Source: Streptomyces novaecaesareae
Lineage (GTDB): Bacteria; Actinomycetota; Actinomycetes; Streptomycetales; Streptomycetaceae
Length of the DNA stretch: 34,071 bases
Assembly: GCF_000716875.1 (NCBI RefSeq)
Contig: NZ_JNWQ01000072.1
Span: 1-34,071, forward strand
Direction: 5' to 3'
Part shown: positions 25,549 to 33,178 of the stretch, piece after piece
Layout: every line of letters starts with the position of its first letter
Numbering within the stretch: position 1 is the first letter of the stretch
Notes under the pieces: model-generated
What the model was told of the DNA's origin: nothing
The model's input: the letters and a program-made list of their open reading frames with translations, nothing else
Databases searched by the model: none
Program-made: the position numbers and the translations under genes

Positions 25549-26165
25549 GTCTCCCGGGTGCCGACGAACTGTTCCGGACCACCGGCGGGATGGCGCTGTC
25601 GCCCTCCCTCGCGCCGCGTCCGGCCGCCGAGGCATCCAGACCGGAGACCGCGCGGACCGTCAACGGCCAGGACGGCGCCGAGGGCGCCGAGTCCGCCCAG
25701 GGCGCCCAGGACGGCCGGCAGCTGCCGCCGGAGCAGTCGGCGGCCGGCACCGTGCCGGCGCCCGCGCAGCCGGGCGTCCAGCGGCCGGGTGGGGCCCCCG
25801 GGGTCGCGCCGGGTGCGTCGGCGGCCGGGAAGACCGTGCCCGGCGGCCGTGGCGCCGCCGCTCCGGCGGCCCGGACGCACGCGGGTGCCGCCGAGGAGCA
25901 GGCAGGTGCCGCCGGGCGCGCCCGGCCGCGTGGCCGGGCGCCGCGCAGGCCCACCGGGCGCGAGCGGCACGACGAGAAGATCACCGTGTACGTGTCCGCC
26001 GAGGAGCTCATGGACCTGGAGCACACCCGGCTGGTCCTGCGCGGTGAGCACGGCCTGGCCGTGGACCGCGGGCGGATCGTCCGGGAGGCCATCGCGGTCG
26101 TCCTGGCGGACCTGGAGCAGCGCGGCGAGGCGTCCATCCTGGTTCGGCGGCTGCGCGGGCGGTAG
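25545..26165 (+). CDS. Small protein with possible ribbon-helix-helix C-terminus, coupled to ParA-like gene
   Basis: A 206-residue protein. The GTG start overlaps the ParA stop as GTGA, implying translational coupling; a GTG at 25530 is the alternative. Residues 1-15 (MSLPGADELFRTTGG) look conserved. Residues about 20-140 are Ala/Pro/Gly-rich and disordered. The C-terminal 60 residues (from Lys145) read KITVYVSAEELMDLEHTRL, then DRGRIVREAIAVVLADLEQR. That is a beta strand followed by two helices, the pattern of ribbon-helix-helix DNA-binding proteins such as ParG or CopG. A ParA partner or centromere-binding protein is therefore a reasonable hypothesis, supported by gene coupling. I have no recalled experimental function. 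Confidence 0.85.
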   Translation: MSLPGADELFRTTGGMALSPSLAPRPAAEASRPETARTVNGQDGAEGAESAQGAQDGRQLPPEQSAAGTVPAPAQPGVQRPGGAPGVAPGASAAGKTVPGGRGAAAPAARTHAGAAEEQAGAAGRARPRGRAPRRPTGRERHDEKITVYVSAEELMDLEHTRLVLRGEHGLAVDRGRIVREAIAVVLADLEQRGEASILVRRLRGR

Positions 26166-26612
26166 GGCGGCTGAGGGCGGCTGAGGGCGGCCTGGGTGTG
26201 CCGCCGGGGGTGCCGAGGGGCGTTGGGCCCGGCGCCGGAGGGCCGCCGGTCGGGTGGTCGGGTGGCCGGGTGGCCGAGTGGTGAGCGTCATGAGCCGGGC
26301 TCATGGGGCCGTCCCTGCCTCGGGGTGACGCCGAGGGCCATGAGCCGCGCTCATGGGGTCGTCGTTCGTCCCGGTTCCGAGGGTCATGAGTCGGGCTCAT
26401 GGGCGTCGCCCCGGCATGAGGGCCGTTGTCGGCCGCTGCGGGGCCGCGGGGCGGTCGGGCGTCACCGGGCCGATGGCCCGGGGCCGAGGCCCGTGACGGG
26501 CCCCTGGAGGGCCGTTTCCGGATGCCGTGGAGCCGCCCGAGGGTCCCGCTGGGCGGCGTGTCGGTGGCCCCGGGGCGTGGCCGGGGGCGGGGACGGGTGA
26601 AGATGGACCGTC
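26166..26612 (+). other. Repeat-rich gap between the RHH-like gene and scpA
   Basis: A 447-base non-coding stretch. It begins with two copies of GGGCGGCTGA at about 26165-26184 and a CGGGTGGY-type run at about 26251-26280. It then holds the three palindromes listed separately, a half-copy CATGAG at 26415-26420, and GGGCC/GGCCC inverted repeats at about 26466-26515. I found no convincing promoter or ribosome binding site for scpA, so scpA may be leaderless or expressed from upstream. Confidence 0.7.
26289..26401. repeat. Three evenly spaced 17-bp palindromes
   Basis: CATGAGCCGGGCTCATG at 26289-26305 is a perfect palindrome (8-bp arms, central G). CATGAGCCGCGCTCATG at 26339-26355 has 7-bp arms, or 8 with the flanking C and G. 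CATGAGTCGGGCTCATG at 26385-26401 has 6-bp arms. Start-to-start distances are 50 and 46 bp. The right flank GGG(G)-CGTC and left flank CGAGGG are partly shared, so the region is also an imperfect tandem array of about 50-bp units. They look like dimeric-protein binding sites or iterons; RNA hairpins are the alternative. Confidence 0.9.
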
Positions 26613-27539
26613 ATGCCGAGCGCCACCGAACCAGCCGCCACCGCCGAGAGCGCGACCGAAACCGAGTCGCGGGGCGGCTTCCGGGTGCGGCTGGACAACT
26701 TCGAGGGCCCCTTCGACCTGCTGCTCAGCCTGATCGCCAAGCACAGGATGGACGTCACCGAGGTGGCGCTGGCCACCGTCACGGACGAGTTCATGGCGTA
26801 CATCCGGGCGATGGGCCCGGACTGGGACCTGGACGCGGCGACCGAGTTCCTGGTGGTGGCCGCCACCCTGCTCGACCTCAAGGCCGCCCGGCTGCTGCCC
26901 GCGGCGGAGGTCGAGGACCAGGAGGACCTGGCCCTGCTGGAGGCCCGCGACCTGCTGTTCGCGCGGCTGCTGCAGTACCGGGCCTACAAGCGGGCGGCGG
27001 CGCTGTTCGGCGAGCGCTGGGCCGCCGAGCTGCTGCGCCGGCCCCGGACCGTCGGGCTGGAGCCCCGGCACGCAGAGCTCCTGCCGGAGGTGGTCATCAC
27101 CATCGGCCCGCAGCGGCTGGCCGAGCTGGCGGCCAAGGCGATGGAACCCAAGCCGAAGCCCGTCGTGTACGTGGACCACATCCACACGCCGCCGGTCAGC
27201 GTGCGCGAGCAGGCCGGGCTGGTGGTCGGGCTGCTCACCGAGCTGGGCGAGGCGTCGTTCCGGCAGCTGGTCGAGGACGCGCCGGACTCCCTGGTCGTGG
27301 TCGCCCGCTTCCTGGCGCTGCTGGAGCTGTACCGGGAGCGGGTGCTCGCCTTCGAGCAGCCGGAGGCGCTCGGCGAGCTCCGGGTGCGCTGGGTGGCCGA
27401 GGAGGGCCGGGGCGCGGTCGAGGTGACGGACGAGTTCGACCGGCCGGCGGGTGAGGGCGGGGGACAGGTCTCGGGAAGGACCTCAGGACAGGTCTTGGGA
27501 GAGTTCTCGGACGAGGCGGAGGAGGGCGAGCGGCGATGA
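26613..27539 (+). CDS. scpA: Segregation and condensation protein A
   Basis: A 308-residue kleisin that bridges SMC heads and binds ScpB. The N-terminal core has FRVRLDNFEGPFDLLLSLIA and KHRMDVTEVALATVTDEFMAYI, then EFLVVAATLLDLKAARLLP. The C-terminal winged helix has the SLVVVARFLALLELYRERVL segment. The last 40 residues are a Gly/Glu/Ser tail. The start ATG at 26613 (MPSATEPAATAES) leaves a short Ala/Thr/Glu lead and has no clear Shine-Dalgarno. It overlaps scpB by 4 bases (ATGA), so the two are translated as a unit. Confidence 0.96.
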   Translation: MPSATEPAATAESATETESRGGFRVRLDNFEGPFDLLLSLIAKHRMDVTEVALATVTDEFMAYIRAMGPDWDLDAATEFLVVAATLLDLKAARLLPAAEVEDQEDLALLEARDLLFARLLQYRAYKRAAALFGERWAAELLRRPRTVGLEPRHAELLPEVVITIGPQRLAELAAKAMEPKPKPVVYVDHIHTPPVSVREQAGLVVGLLTELGEASFRQLVEDAPDSLVVVARFLALLELYRERVLAFEQPEALGELRVRWVAEEGRGAVEVTDEFDRPAGEGGGQVSGRTSGQVLGEFSDEAEEGERR

Positions 27540-28426
27540 GCGGCGGGAACGAGGGCGGGCGCCCGGTGCGGCGCCCGCTGGGGCTGCCCGGGCAGCCGCG
27601 GGCCGAGGAGTGGCTGGAGCCGGCCTTCGCGCTGCTGCCGGACCCGGTGGAGTCGGTGGAGTCGGTGGACCCGGTGGAGCCGGGGGCCCGGGTGGACCCG
27701 GTGGCCGTGCCGGCTGCCGAGGGCCCGGTGGAGCCGGAGGCGCGGGTGGTGCACCAGAAGTCGGCTCCGTCGACTTCCGGCGCCGAGGAGCCGGCCGGTC
27801 CCGGGCTGCGGGCCGAGCTGGAGGCGGTCCTGATGGTCGTGGACGAGCCGGTGGCGGAGGAGCGGCTGGCCGGGGTGCTGGAGCGGCCGAGGGCCGAGGT
27901 GGCCGCGGCGCTGCGCGAGCTGTCCGCCGAGTACACCGCCCAGGGCCGCGGTTTCGACCTGCGGCTGGTGGCCGGCGGCTGGCGGTTCTACAGCCGGGAG
28001 ACCTGTTCCGGAGCCGTCGACCGCTTCCTCCTGGACGGCCAGCAGGCCCGGCTCACCCAGGCCGCACTGGAGACCCTGGCGGTCGTCGCCTACCGACAGC
28101 CGGTGTCCAGATCGCGGGTTTCCGCCGTCCGTGGTGTGAACTGTGACGGCGTGATGCGTACCCTGGTACAGCGAGGACTGGTGGAAGAGGCCGGATCCGA
28201 GCCCGAAACAGGTGCGATCCTGTATCGGACGACGAACTACTTCCTGGAACGGATGGGGCTCCGCGGCCTGGACGAGCTGCCGGAGCTTGCTCCCTTCCTG
28301 CCCGAGGTCGACGACGTGGAAGCGGAGTCCCTGGAGGGCACGATGATCGCGGAGGCGGTCGCCGCCGCTGCCGCGCAGGCCGCGGACGGCAGTGGCGAGG
28401 CCGGTCGGGCCGGGCCCGATCGGTAG
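27536..28426 (+). CDS. scpB: Segregation and condensation protein B
   Basis: A 296-residue ScpB, partner of ScpA in the SMC condensin complex. About 95 N-terminal residues are an extra Pro/Val/Glu-rich segment with a small internal repeat (PVESVESVDPVEPGARVDPV). The two winged-helix domains follow: LRAELEAVLMVVDEPVAEERLAGVL, GFDLRLVAGGWRFYSR, then QARLTQAALETLAVVAYRQP, SRSRVSAVRGVNCDGVMRTL and ILYRTTNYFLERMGL, all typical. The C-terminus is Ala/Glu-rich. The start codon overlaps the scpA stop (ATGA). Confidence 0.97.
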   Translation: MSGGNEGGRPVRRPLGLPGQPRAEEWLEPAFALLPDPVESVESVDPVEPGARVDPVAVPAAEGPVEPEARVVHQKSAPSTSGAEEPAGPGLRAELEAVLMVVDEPVAEERLAGVLERPRAEVAAALRELSAEYTAQGRGFDLRLVAGGWRFYSRETCSGAVDRFLLDGQQARLTQAALETLAVVAYRQPVSRSRVSAVRGVNCDGVMRTLVQRGLVEEAGSEPETGAILYRTTNYFLERMGLRGLDELPELAPFLPEVDDVEAESLEGTMIAEAVAAAAAQAADGSGEAGRAGPDR

Positions 28427-28488
28427 GGGGCGGTGAGGTCGGCCGAAACGACCGCACATCCCAGACGGAACGACGTACGGACACTTTG

Positions 28489-29757
28489 ATGCGTAGCAGT
28501 GGCAACGGCAGGAACAGCAGCGGCGGCGGTAGCGGTCGCGGCGGACAGGGCGGGGGCCGGGGCGGCGGCTCCTACGGCGGCGGCAGCGGCGGCAGCCGCG
28601 GCGGCTCGGGCGCGCGCGGGGGTTCGTACGGCGGTGGCTCCTACGGGGGCGGCGGTGGCCGTGGCGGCTCGGGTTCGGGCTCGGGCTCGGGCTCGCGCGG
28701 CGGTTCCGGTTCGTACGGGCGGGACAGCCGCCGGGACGACCGGCGCGACGACCGCCGGGACGACCGGCGCTACCCGGACCGCCCGCTGCGGCCCGAGGAG
28801 CGCAGGTACGACCGCCCCGAGTACGGCGGCGGCCCCAACGCCACCCCCGCCCGCGGCGGCTTCGCCGGCCGGCGCCCCGGCCCGGCTCCGCGTCCGCGCC
28901 GTGAGGGCCAGCCCGCCCCGGGCGACCCGCGTCGCCAGCCGCAGCGCTCGCGCGAGCTGCAGGCCAAGATCGAGGACGCCGTCCTCGCCCGGCACGACAA
29001 GCCGGCCGTCAAGCTGCCCAAGACCTTCGGCGAGCCCGAGGGCGAGCGGCTGCAGAAGGTGCTGGCCCGGGCCGGCATCGGCAGCCGCCGCGCCTGCGAG
29101 GAGCTGATCGAGCAGGGCCGGGTCGAGGTCAACGGCAAGCGCGTCACCGAGCAGGGCAAGCGGGTCGACCCGCAGAACGACGAGATCAAGGTGGACGGCC
29201 TGACCGTCGCCACCCAGTCCTACCTGTTCTTCGCGCTGAACAAGCCGGCCGGCGTGGTCTCCACCATGGAGGACCCGGACGGGCGCCAGTGCCTGGGCGA
29301 CTACGTGACCAACCGGGAGACCCGGCTGTTCCACGTCGGCCGCCTGGACACCGAGACCGAGGGCATCATCCTGCTCACCAACCACGGCGAGCTGGCCCAC
29401 CGCCTCACCCACCCGCGCTACGGCGTGACCAAGACCTACCTGGCCGCCATCCAGGGACCGATCCCGCGCGACCTGGGCAAGCAGCTGGCCCAGGGCGTGG
29501 AGCTGGAGGACGGCTACGCGCGTGCCGACAGCTTCAAGGTGATCTCCAACGTCGGCAAGAACTACCTGGTCGAGGTGACCCTGCACGAGGGTCGCAAGCA
29601 CATCGTCCGCCGGATGCTGGCCGAGGTCGGCTTCCCGGTCGAGAAGCTGGTGCGCACCCACTTCGGCCCGATCGCCCTGGGTGACCAGAAGTCGGGCTGG
29701 CTGCGCCGCCTGACCAACCCGGAGGTCGGCCAGCTGATGCGCGAGGTCGGCCTGTAG
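28489..29757 (+). CDS. RsuA/RluB-family rRNA pseudouridine synthase with Gly/Arg-rich N-terminus
   Basis: A 422-residue protein. The first 165 residues are a low-complexity tail of Gly/Ser/Tyr/Arg (SYGGGS, GSRGGSGS) with three RRDD units (RRDDRRDDRRDDRR) and an Arg/Pro stretch. An S4 RNA-binding domain (about 188-245, ERLQKVLARAGIGSRRACEE, VNGKRV) comes next. Then comes the catalytic domain with FALNKPAGVVSTMEDP, the active-site GRLDTETEGIILLTNHG, VTKTYLA and the terminal HEGRKHIVRRMLAEVGFPV. It isomerises uridine in rRNA; whether the target is 16S or 23S is not readable from sequence. The start is the ATG at 28489 (MRSSGNGR), and the site upstream is weak. It lies after scpB, as in streptomycetes. 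Confidence 0.95.
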   Translation: MRSSGNGRNSSGGGSGRGGQGGGRGGGSYGGGSGGSRGGSGARGGSYGGGSYGGGGGRGGSGSGSGSGSRGGSGSYGRDSRRDDRRDDRRDDRRYPDRPLRPEERRYDRPEYGGGPNATPARGGFAGRRPGPAPRPRREGQPAPGDPRRQPQRSRELQAKIEDAVLARHDKPAVKLPKTFGEPEGERLQKVLARAGIGSRRACEELIEQGRVEVNGKRVTEQGKRVDPQNDEIKVDGLTVATQSYLFFALNKPAGVVSTMEDPDGRQCLGDYVTNRETRLFHVGRLDTETEGIILLTNHGELAHRLTHPRYGVTKTYLAAIQGPIPRDLGKQLAQGVELEDGYARADSFKVISNVGKNYLVEVTLHEGRKHIVRRMLAEVGFPVEKLVRTHFGPIALGDQKSGWLRRLTNPEVGQLMREVGL

Positions 29758-29780
29758 GCCGTCCGCAGTTCGCCCGTCGT

Positions 29781-29826
29781 CCCGAAGGGCCCCCGGTCGC
29801 CGTGGTGCGGCCGGGGGCCCTTCGGG
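29781..29826 (+). terminator. Terminator after the parA-like/scp/pseudouridine synthase block
   Basis: A perfect 16-bp stem (29781-29796 with 29811-29826) and a 14-base loop begin 24 bases after the stop. The sequence GGGGTTGTTCGGGG follows. The rest of the gap to 30032 shows no promoter I can support, only the ribosome binding site GGGGGGAGAGGG for the next gene. Confidence 0.88.
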
Positions 29827-30032
29827 GTTGTTCGGGGCCGTATCGGGTGGTTCGGGTCGGCTGGGGCGTACGGGGTGTGTGAGCCGGGACGCAACCGCTG
29901 GTCACGGCCTTGTCAGCGTCGTGATCCGTGGCAGAGGATGGCCACCGGGCCACCACCCCGCCGCGTGGCGGGACTGCGCCAGCACGGGCGCCGGTGGGGG
30001 CGGATCAGGGGCGAACGGGGGGAGAGGGCGTC

Positions 30033-31040
30033 GTGTCCGATGCACCACTGGGGCGGGCCGGCGGACAGGCCCTCGGCGCGCTGGGACTGGCCGAGCCGGA
30101 CGGGCAGGTCTACGCGGCGCTGGTGGCCAATCCGCAGTCCACCGCGGAGGAGCTGGCGGAGGGCTGCGGCCTGACGCTCCAGCAGAGCGTGCGAGCGCTG
30201 GACCGGCTGTCGCAGCAGGGCATGGCCACCCGCGCGCCGGTGGATCGGCAGCGCTTCCTGCCGGTCGCCCCGGACGTCGCGATCGGCACCCTGATCGGCC
30301 ACCGGGAGTCCGAACTGCGGCACGCCCGGGCCGAGATGCACCGGCTGATGGACGCCTTCCGGGAGGCCTCGCGCTACACCGACCCGGCGCACTCGGTGGA
30401 GGTGCTGACCGGCGGCGAGGCGATCGCCCAGCGGCTGGAGCACGTCACCGAGACCAGCCAGTACCAGGTGCGCGGCTTCGACCGCCCGCCGTACATCCAG
30501 GACCCGGTGGCGCCGATGCCGCTGCAGCGGCACCGGCTGCGCGAGGGCGTGAAGTTCCGGACGATCTACGACCGGGAGGCGGTGGCCTGGCCCGGGCGGC
30601 TGGAGCGGAACATCCTGGTCGGTGTCGCCGACGGCGAGGAGGCGAGGGTCCGGCCCACGCTGCCGATGAAGATGATCATCTCGGACGACCGGATGGCGAT
30701 CATCCCGATCAGCGTCGGCGACAGCGTGCTGGACGCCGCGTACGTCATCCACCCCTCGGCGCTGCTCCAGGCGCTGGACACGCTGTTCGAGGCGGAGTGG
30801 GAGCGCGCCGTCCAACTCCAGGCCGCGATCGGCACCGGGGACGCCTCACTGGAGCCGGAAGCCGACCACCGCAAGCTGCTGGGGCTGCTCGCCGCCGGAC
30901 TCACCGACGAGTCGATCGCCCGCTCGCTCGGCTGGAGCGCCCGGACCACGCAGCGGCGGCTGCAGAGCCTGATGCGGTCGCTGGGCGCCACCACCCGCTT
31001 CCAGGCCGGCATGGCGGCCCGGGAGCGGGGGTGGCTGTGA
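30033..31040 (+). CDS. Transcriptional regulator with N-terminal TrmB-like and C-terminal LuxR-type HTH
   Basis: A 335-residue regulator. Residues about 15-80 resemble a TrmB-like winged helix (LGLAEPDGQVYAALVANPQS, AEELAEGCGLTLQQSVRALD). The middle (about 80-265) is an unidentified sensor-like domain with YDREAVAWPGRLER and MKMIISDDRMAIIPI. Residues about 278-335 form a LuxR-type HTH (LLGLLAAGLTDESIARSLGW, TTQRRLQSLMRSLGATTRFQ). This two-HTH architecture without a receiver domain is common in streptomycete regulators of unknown function. The start is GTG at 30033 after a strong GGGGAGAGGG; the frame from 29928 is longer but has no site. The ligand and regulon are unknown. Confidence 0.92.
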   Translation: MSDAPLGRAGGQALGALGLAEPDGQVYAALVANPQSTAEELAEGCGLTLQQSVRALDRLSQQGMATRAPVDRQRFLPVAPDVAIGTLIGHRESELRHARAEMHRLMDAFREASRYTDPAHSVEVLTGGEAIAQRLEHVTETSQYQVRGFDRPPYIQDPVAPMPLQRHRLREGVKFRTIYDREAVAWPGRLERNILVGVADGEEARVRPTLPMKMIISDDRMAIIPISVGDSVLDAAYVIHPSALLQALDTLFEAEWERAVQLQAAIGTGDASLEPEADHRKLLGLLAAGLTDESIARSLGWSARTTQRRLQSLMRSLGATTRFQAGMAARERGWL

Positions 31041-31050
31041 GCCGAGCTGC

Positions 31051-31095
31051 GGGGTCCGGCTCCAGGGGGTCCGGCTCTGGGGGGTTCAGCTCCAG
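31051..31095 (+). repeat. 15-bp tandem repeat, 3 copies
   Basis: Three adjacent copies of about GGGGTCCGGCTCCAG (31051-31065, 31066-31080, 31081-31095) fill the gap after the regulator stop. They reach into the 3' end of the DUF952 gene, whose stop codon lies in the third copy. They probably arose by slippage. Confidence 0.75.
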
Positions 31096-31448
31096 GGGGT
31101 GAGGGAGGCCCAGCGGCCGTCGGGGCCGCGTTCGACCTTCTCCAGGCCGAGCACGGCGGAGCGGTTCAGCCGCCCGTAGATGTGCGGGAACAGCACGTCG
31201 GGGGTGGCCCCGGGCGGTGGGGCGCCGTGCGGGGCCTCCCACTTGACCATCGGCTCCACCAGCGACTCCTCGATCAGCAGCACCATCAGCGGGTCGGGGG
31301 TGTCGGCGAAGAAGGCGTTGGCCACCGCGAGCGCCGTCTGCTCGTCCGCCGAGCAGTGGATGAACCCGTCGGTGAGCAGCGAGGCGGTGGCGTACGGGCG
31401 GCCGGGGTCGGCCAGCCAGTCGTCCAGGGGGGCGAGGTGGAGGATCAT
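31086..31448 (-). CDS. DUF952 domain protein
   Basis: A 120-residue protein that is one complete DUF952 domain. It begins MILHLAPLDDW and contains TDGFIHCSADEQTALAVANAFF, LMVLLIEESLVEPMVKWE and FPHIYGRLNRSAV, the pattern of this family (fold related to ADP-ribosyltransferase-like proteins; function not established). The start has AAAGGAA just upstream on the minus strand, one of the cleaner ribosome binding sites in the window. It is convergent with the regulator at 30033 and downstream of the DUF4139 pair in the same direction. Confidence 0.9.
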   Translation of the reverse strand: MILHLAPLDDWLADPGRPYATASLLTDGFIHCSADEQTALAVANAFFADTPDPLMVLLIEESLVEPMVKWEAPHGAPPPGATPDVLFPHIYGRLNRSAVLGLEKVERGPDGRWASLTPWS

Positions 31449-31494
31449 GGTTCCTTTTCTACCCGTTGTCTCCGGTTTGGTCCTGAGCGGTCGT

Positions 31495-31550
31495 CATCGG
31501 TGAGGCCTCATCGGTGGGGCGCCATCGGTGGGGCGTCATCGGTGGGGCGG
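31495..31550 (+). repeat. 14-bp tandem repeat, 4 copies
   Basis: CATCGGTGRGGCSY occurs four times head to tail (31495, 31509, 31523, 31537), with the first copy slightly diverged. It lies between the end of the DUF4139 gene and the DUF952 gene. The gap is otherwise featureless apart from the DUF952 ribosome binding site. There are no spacers, so it is not a CRISPR array. Confidence 0.88.
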
Positions 31551-31577
31551 CGGTCTCCGGGACCGGCAGGGCGGTGG

Positions 31578-33176
31578 TCAGAGCCCGGCCACCTTGGCGG
31601 AGGCGGAGATCTCGTACACCAGTGTGAGGGTGCGGCGGGCGCCCGGGCCGAGCGGGACGTCCCAGCGGACGATGCCCTCGGTGTCGTAGGAGTCCGGGGC
31701 CGGGGAGCACTCCTCCTTGCGTAGCCGCACCTCGACCGCCGACACCTCGGAGACCGGCACCCGCTCGCGCACCGTCACGATCCGCTCGTCGTGCTCCTCC
31801 GGGCCGGAGAAGCGGGACAGGTGCAGCCGTACCGTCCGAGTGGTGGTCTGGCGGCCGGTGAGCCCGGCGGTGGCCTGGCGCTCCTCGGTCTCGCGGACCA
31901 CCCGGTAGCCGTCCGAGCTGCCGAAGGAGAGCTCGGCCTCGGCGCCGGCGGCGGTGAAGCGCAGCTCGCCCCGGCCGGTGAAACCGCTGCCGCGGACCAG
32001 CTCGACCGGGCCGGCCAGCAGCGGGTGCCCGGCCGCGTTGCGGAACCGGACCACCTGGGTGACCAGCGCGGACAGCTCCGGGGCGCAGACGTACTCGCTG
32101 CTCGCCGGGCCGGTGAAGGCGCCGAGCGGCACCCGGTGCGCCCGGCCGTCGGAGGGCACGGTCGCGGGCGCGGGGGCCGGCAGCACCCGGACCTCGCCGC
32201 CGTCGTCCACCCCCGGCACCTCGGCGGACGGGCCGACACTGCCGATCGCCTCCTCGCGCAGCTCGACCTCGACCGTGCGGCGCTCCTCGTCGGTGCGCTC
32301 GCGCAGCGTCAGGACGTCCTCGACGACGGCCGGCGGGTCGATGGCGAGGGCGGAACGGGCGGTGGAGAAGGTGAGCCGGACGTTCGTCCAGTCCTCGCCG
32401 GTGCGCTGCCAGACCACCGCCTCCGACTCCAGCCGCAGGCCGCCGCCGTCCAGGGTCGCGCGGTAGGACGGGCGCCAGAGCGCGCAGGGCACCAGGTGGG
32501 AGACGGCCAGTGCGGCCGGGCCGGGCTGCGCCGCCTCGACGGTGAGCTCCAGGTGGGCGGTCAGCTCGGCCGGGTCCTCCTCGGCCTCGTCCAGGGCGAT
32601 CAGGGCCTGTGAGCGCTCCTGCTCCAGGCGGCGCAGCCGGGAGTGGGTGGCGCGCAGCTCCTCGCCGTAGCGCTCGCGCTCGGTGTCCACCCGGCCCAGC
32701 TCGCGGGACCAGCGGGTGCGTTCGAGCTCGCCGACGCCGGCGCCCTCGCCGATCTCGCGCAGCAGGTCGGCGGAGAGCTGGGCGAGCAGGGCCAGTCGGG
32801 CCTCCAGCCGGGCGCGGGTCTGGTCGGCCAGTCGGCTCTCGGCGTCCAGCCGGTGCAGCCGGTGGCGCAGCTCGGAGTCGTCCGGGCCGGGCGGCTGCGG
32901 GGCGCGCGGGGCCCAGCTGCGGACCAGCCGGGCGTCCAGGACGCGTACGCCCGGGGTGGCGGACTCGGCGCGCAGGGTGCGGTCGACCGCGAGGGCGGTG
33001 AGCGGGCCGAGGCGCAGCCGCTGGACACCTGCGGCGAGGTCGACCGTCGTCGCGCGCTCGACCTGGCTGCGGTCCTCCAGGCAGGTGACGGCGGTGACGG
33101 GGAGGTCGCCCGGGATGGTGTCGGGCCGGTTTCCCGGCTTGTCACCCGTCGTGTCTGCGGTCATGGCTCCGGTCAT
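31578..33176 (-). CDS. DUF4139 (MuiA-like) protein, full copy
   Basis: A 532-residue protein of the DUF4140/DUF4139 type, annotated in places as mucoidy inhibitor MuiA. The N-terminal DUF4140-like part (about 25-90, VTAVTCLEDRSQVERATTVD, LRLGPLTALAVDRTLRAES) leads to an Arg/Glu/Leu coiled coil (about 105-215). The beta-rich DUF4139 domain follows (LVPCALWRPSYRATL, SEAVVWQRTGEDWTNVRLTF, FRNAAGHPLLAGPVELVRG), ending TLTLVYEISASAKVAGL. There is no signal peptide. The start is the ATG at 33176, 2 bases after the upstream stop, with GGAGGA about 8 bases before it. An ATG four codons later is possible. The role is unknown. The open frame continues upstream into adapter sequence, which must be ignored. 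Confidence 0.92.
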   Translation of the reverse strand: MTGAMTADTTGDKPGNRPDTIPGDLPVTAVTCLEDRSQVERATTVDLAAGVQRLRLGPLTALAVDRTLRAESATPGVRVLDARLVRSWAPRAPQPPGPDDSELRHRLHRLDAESRLADQTRARLEARLALLAQLSADLLREIGEGAGVGELERTRWSRELGRVDTERERYGEELRATHSRLRRLEQERSQALIALDEAEEDPAELTAHLELTVEAAQPGPAALAVSHLVPCALWRPSYRATLDGGGLRLESEAVVWQRTGEDWTNVRLTFSTARSALAIDPPAVVEDVLTLRERTDEERRTVEVELREEAIGSVGPSAEVPGVDDGGEVRVLPAPAPATVPSDGRAHRVPLGAFTGPASSEYVCAPELSALVTQVVRFRNAAGHPLLAGPVELVRGSGFTGRGELRFTAAGAEAELSFGSSDGYRVVRETEERQATAGLTGRQTTTRTVRLHLSRFSGPEEHDERIVTVRERVPVSEVSAVEVRLRKEECSPAPDSYDTEGIVRWDVPLGPGARRTLTLVYEISASAKVAGL

Positions 33177-33178
33177 GG

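Noticed and set aside
24113..26612. Classical parS (GTTTCACGTGAAAC-like) sites near the ParA-like gene
   Set aside because: No match was seen; the palindromes at 26289-26401 have an unrelated sequence.
31495..31550. Four-copy 14-bp repeat as a CRISPR array
   Set aside because: The copies are head to tail with no spacers and too short, and no cas genes are present.
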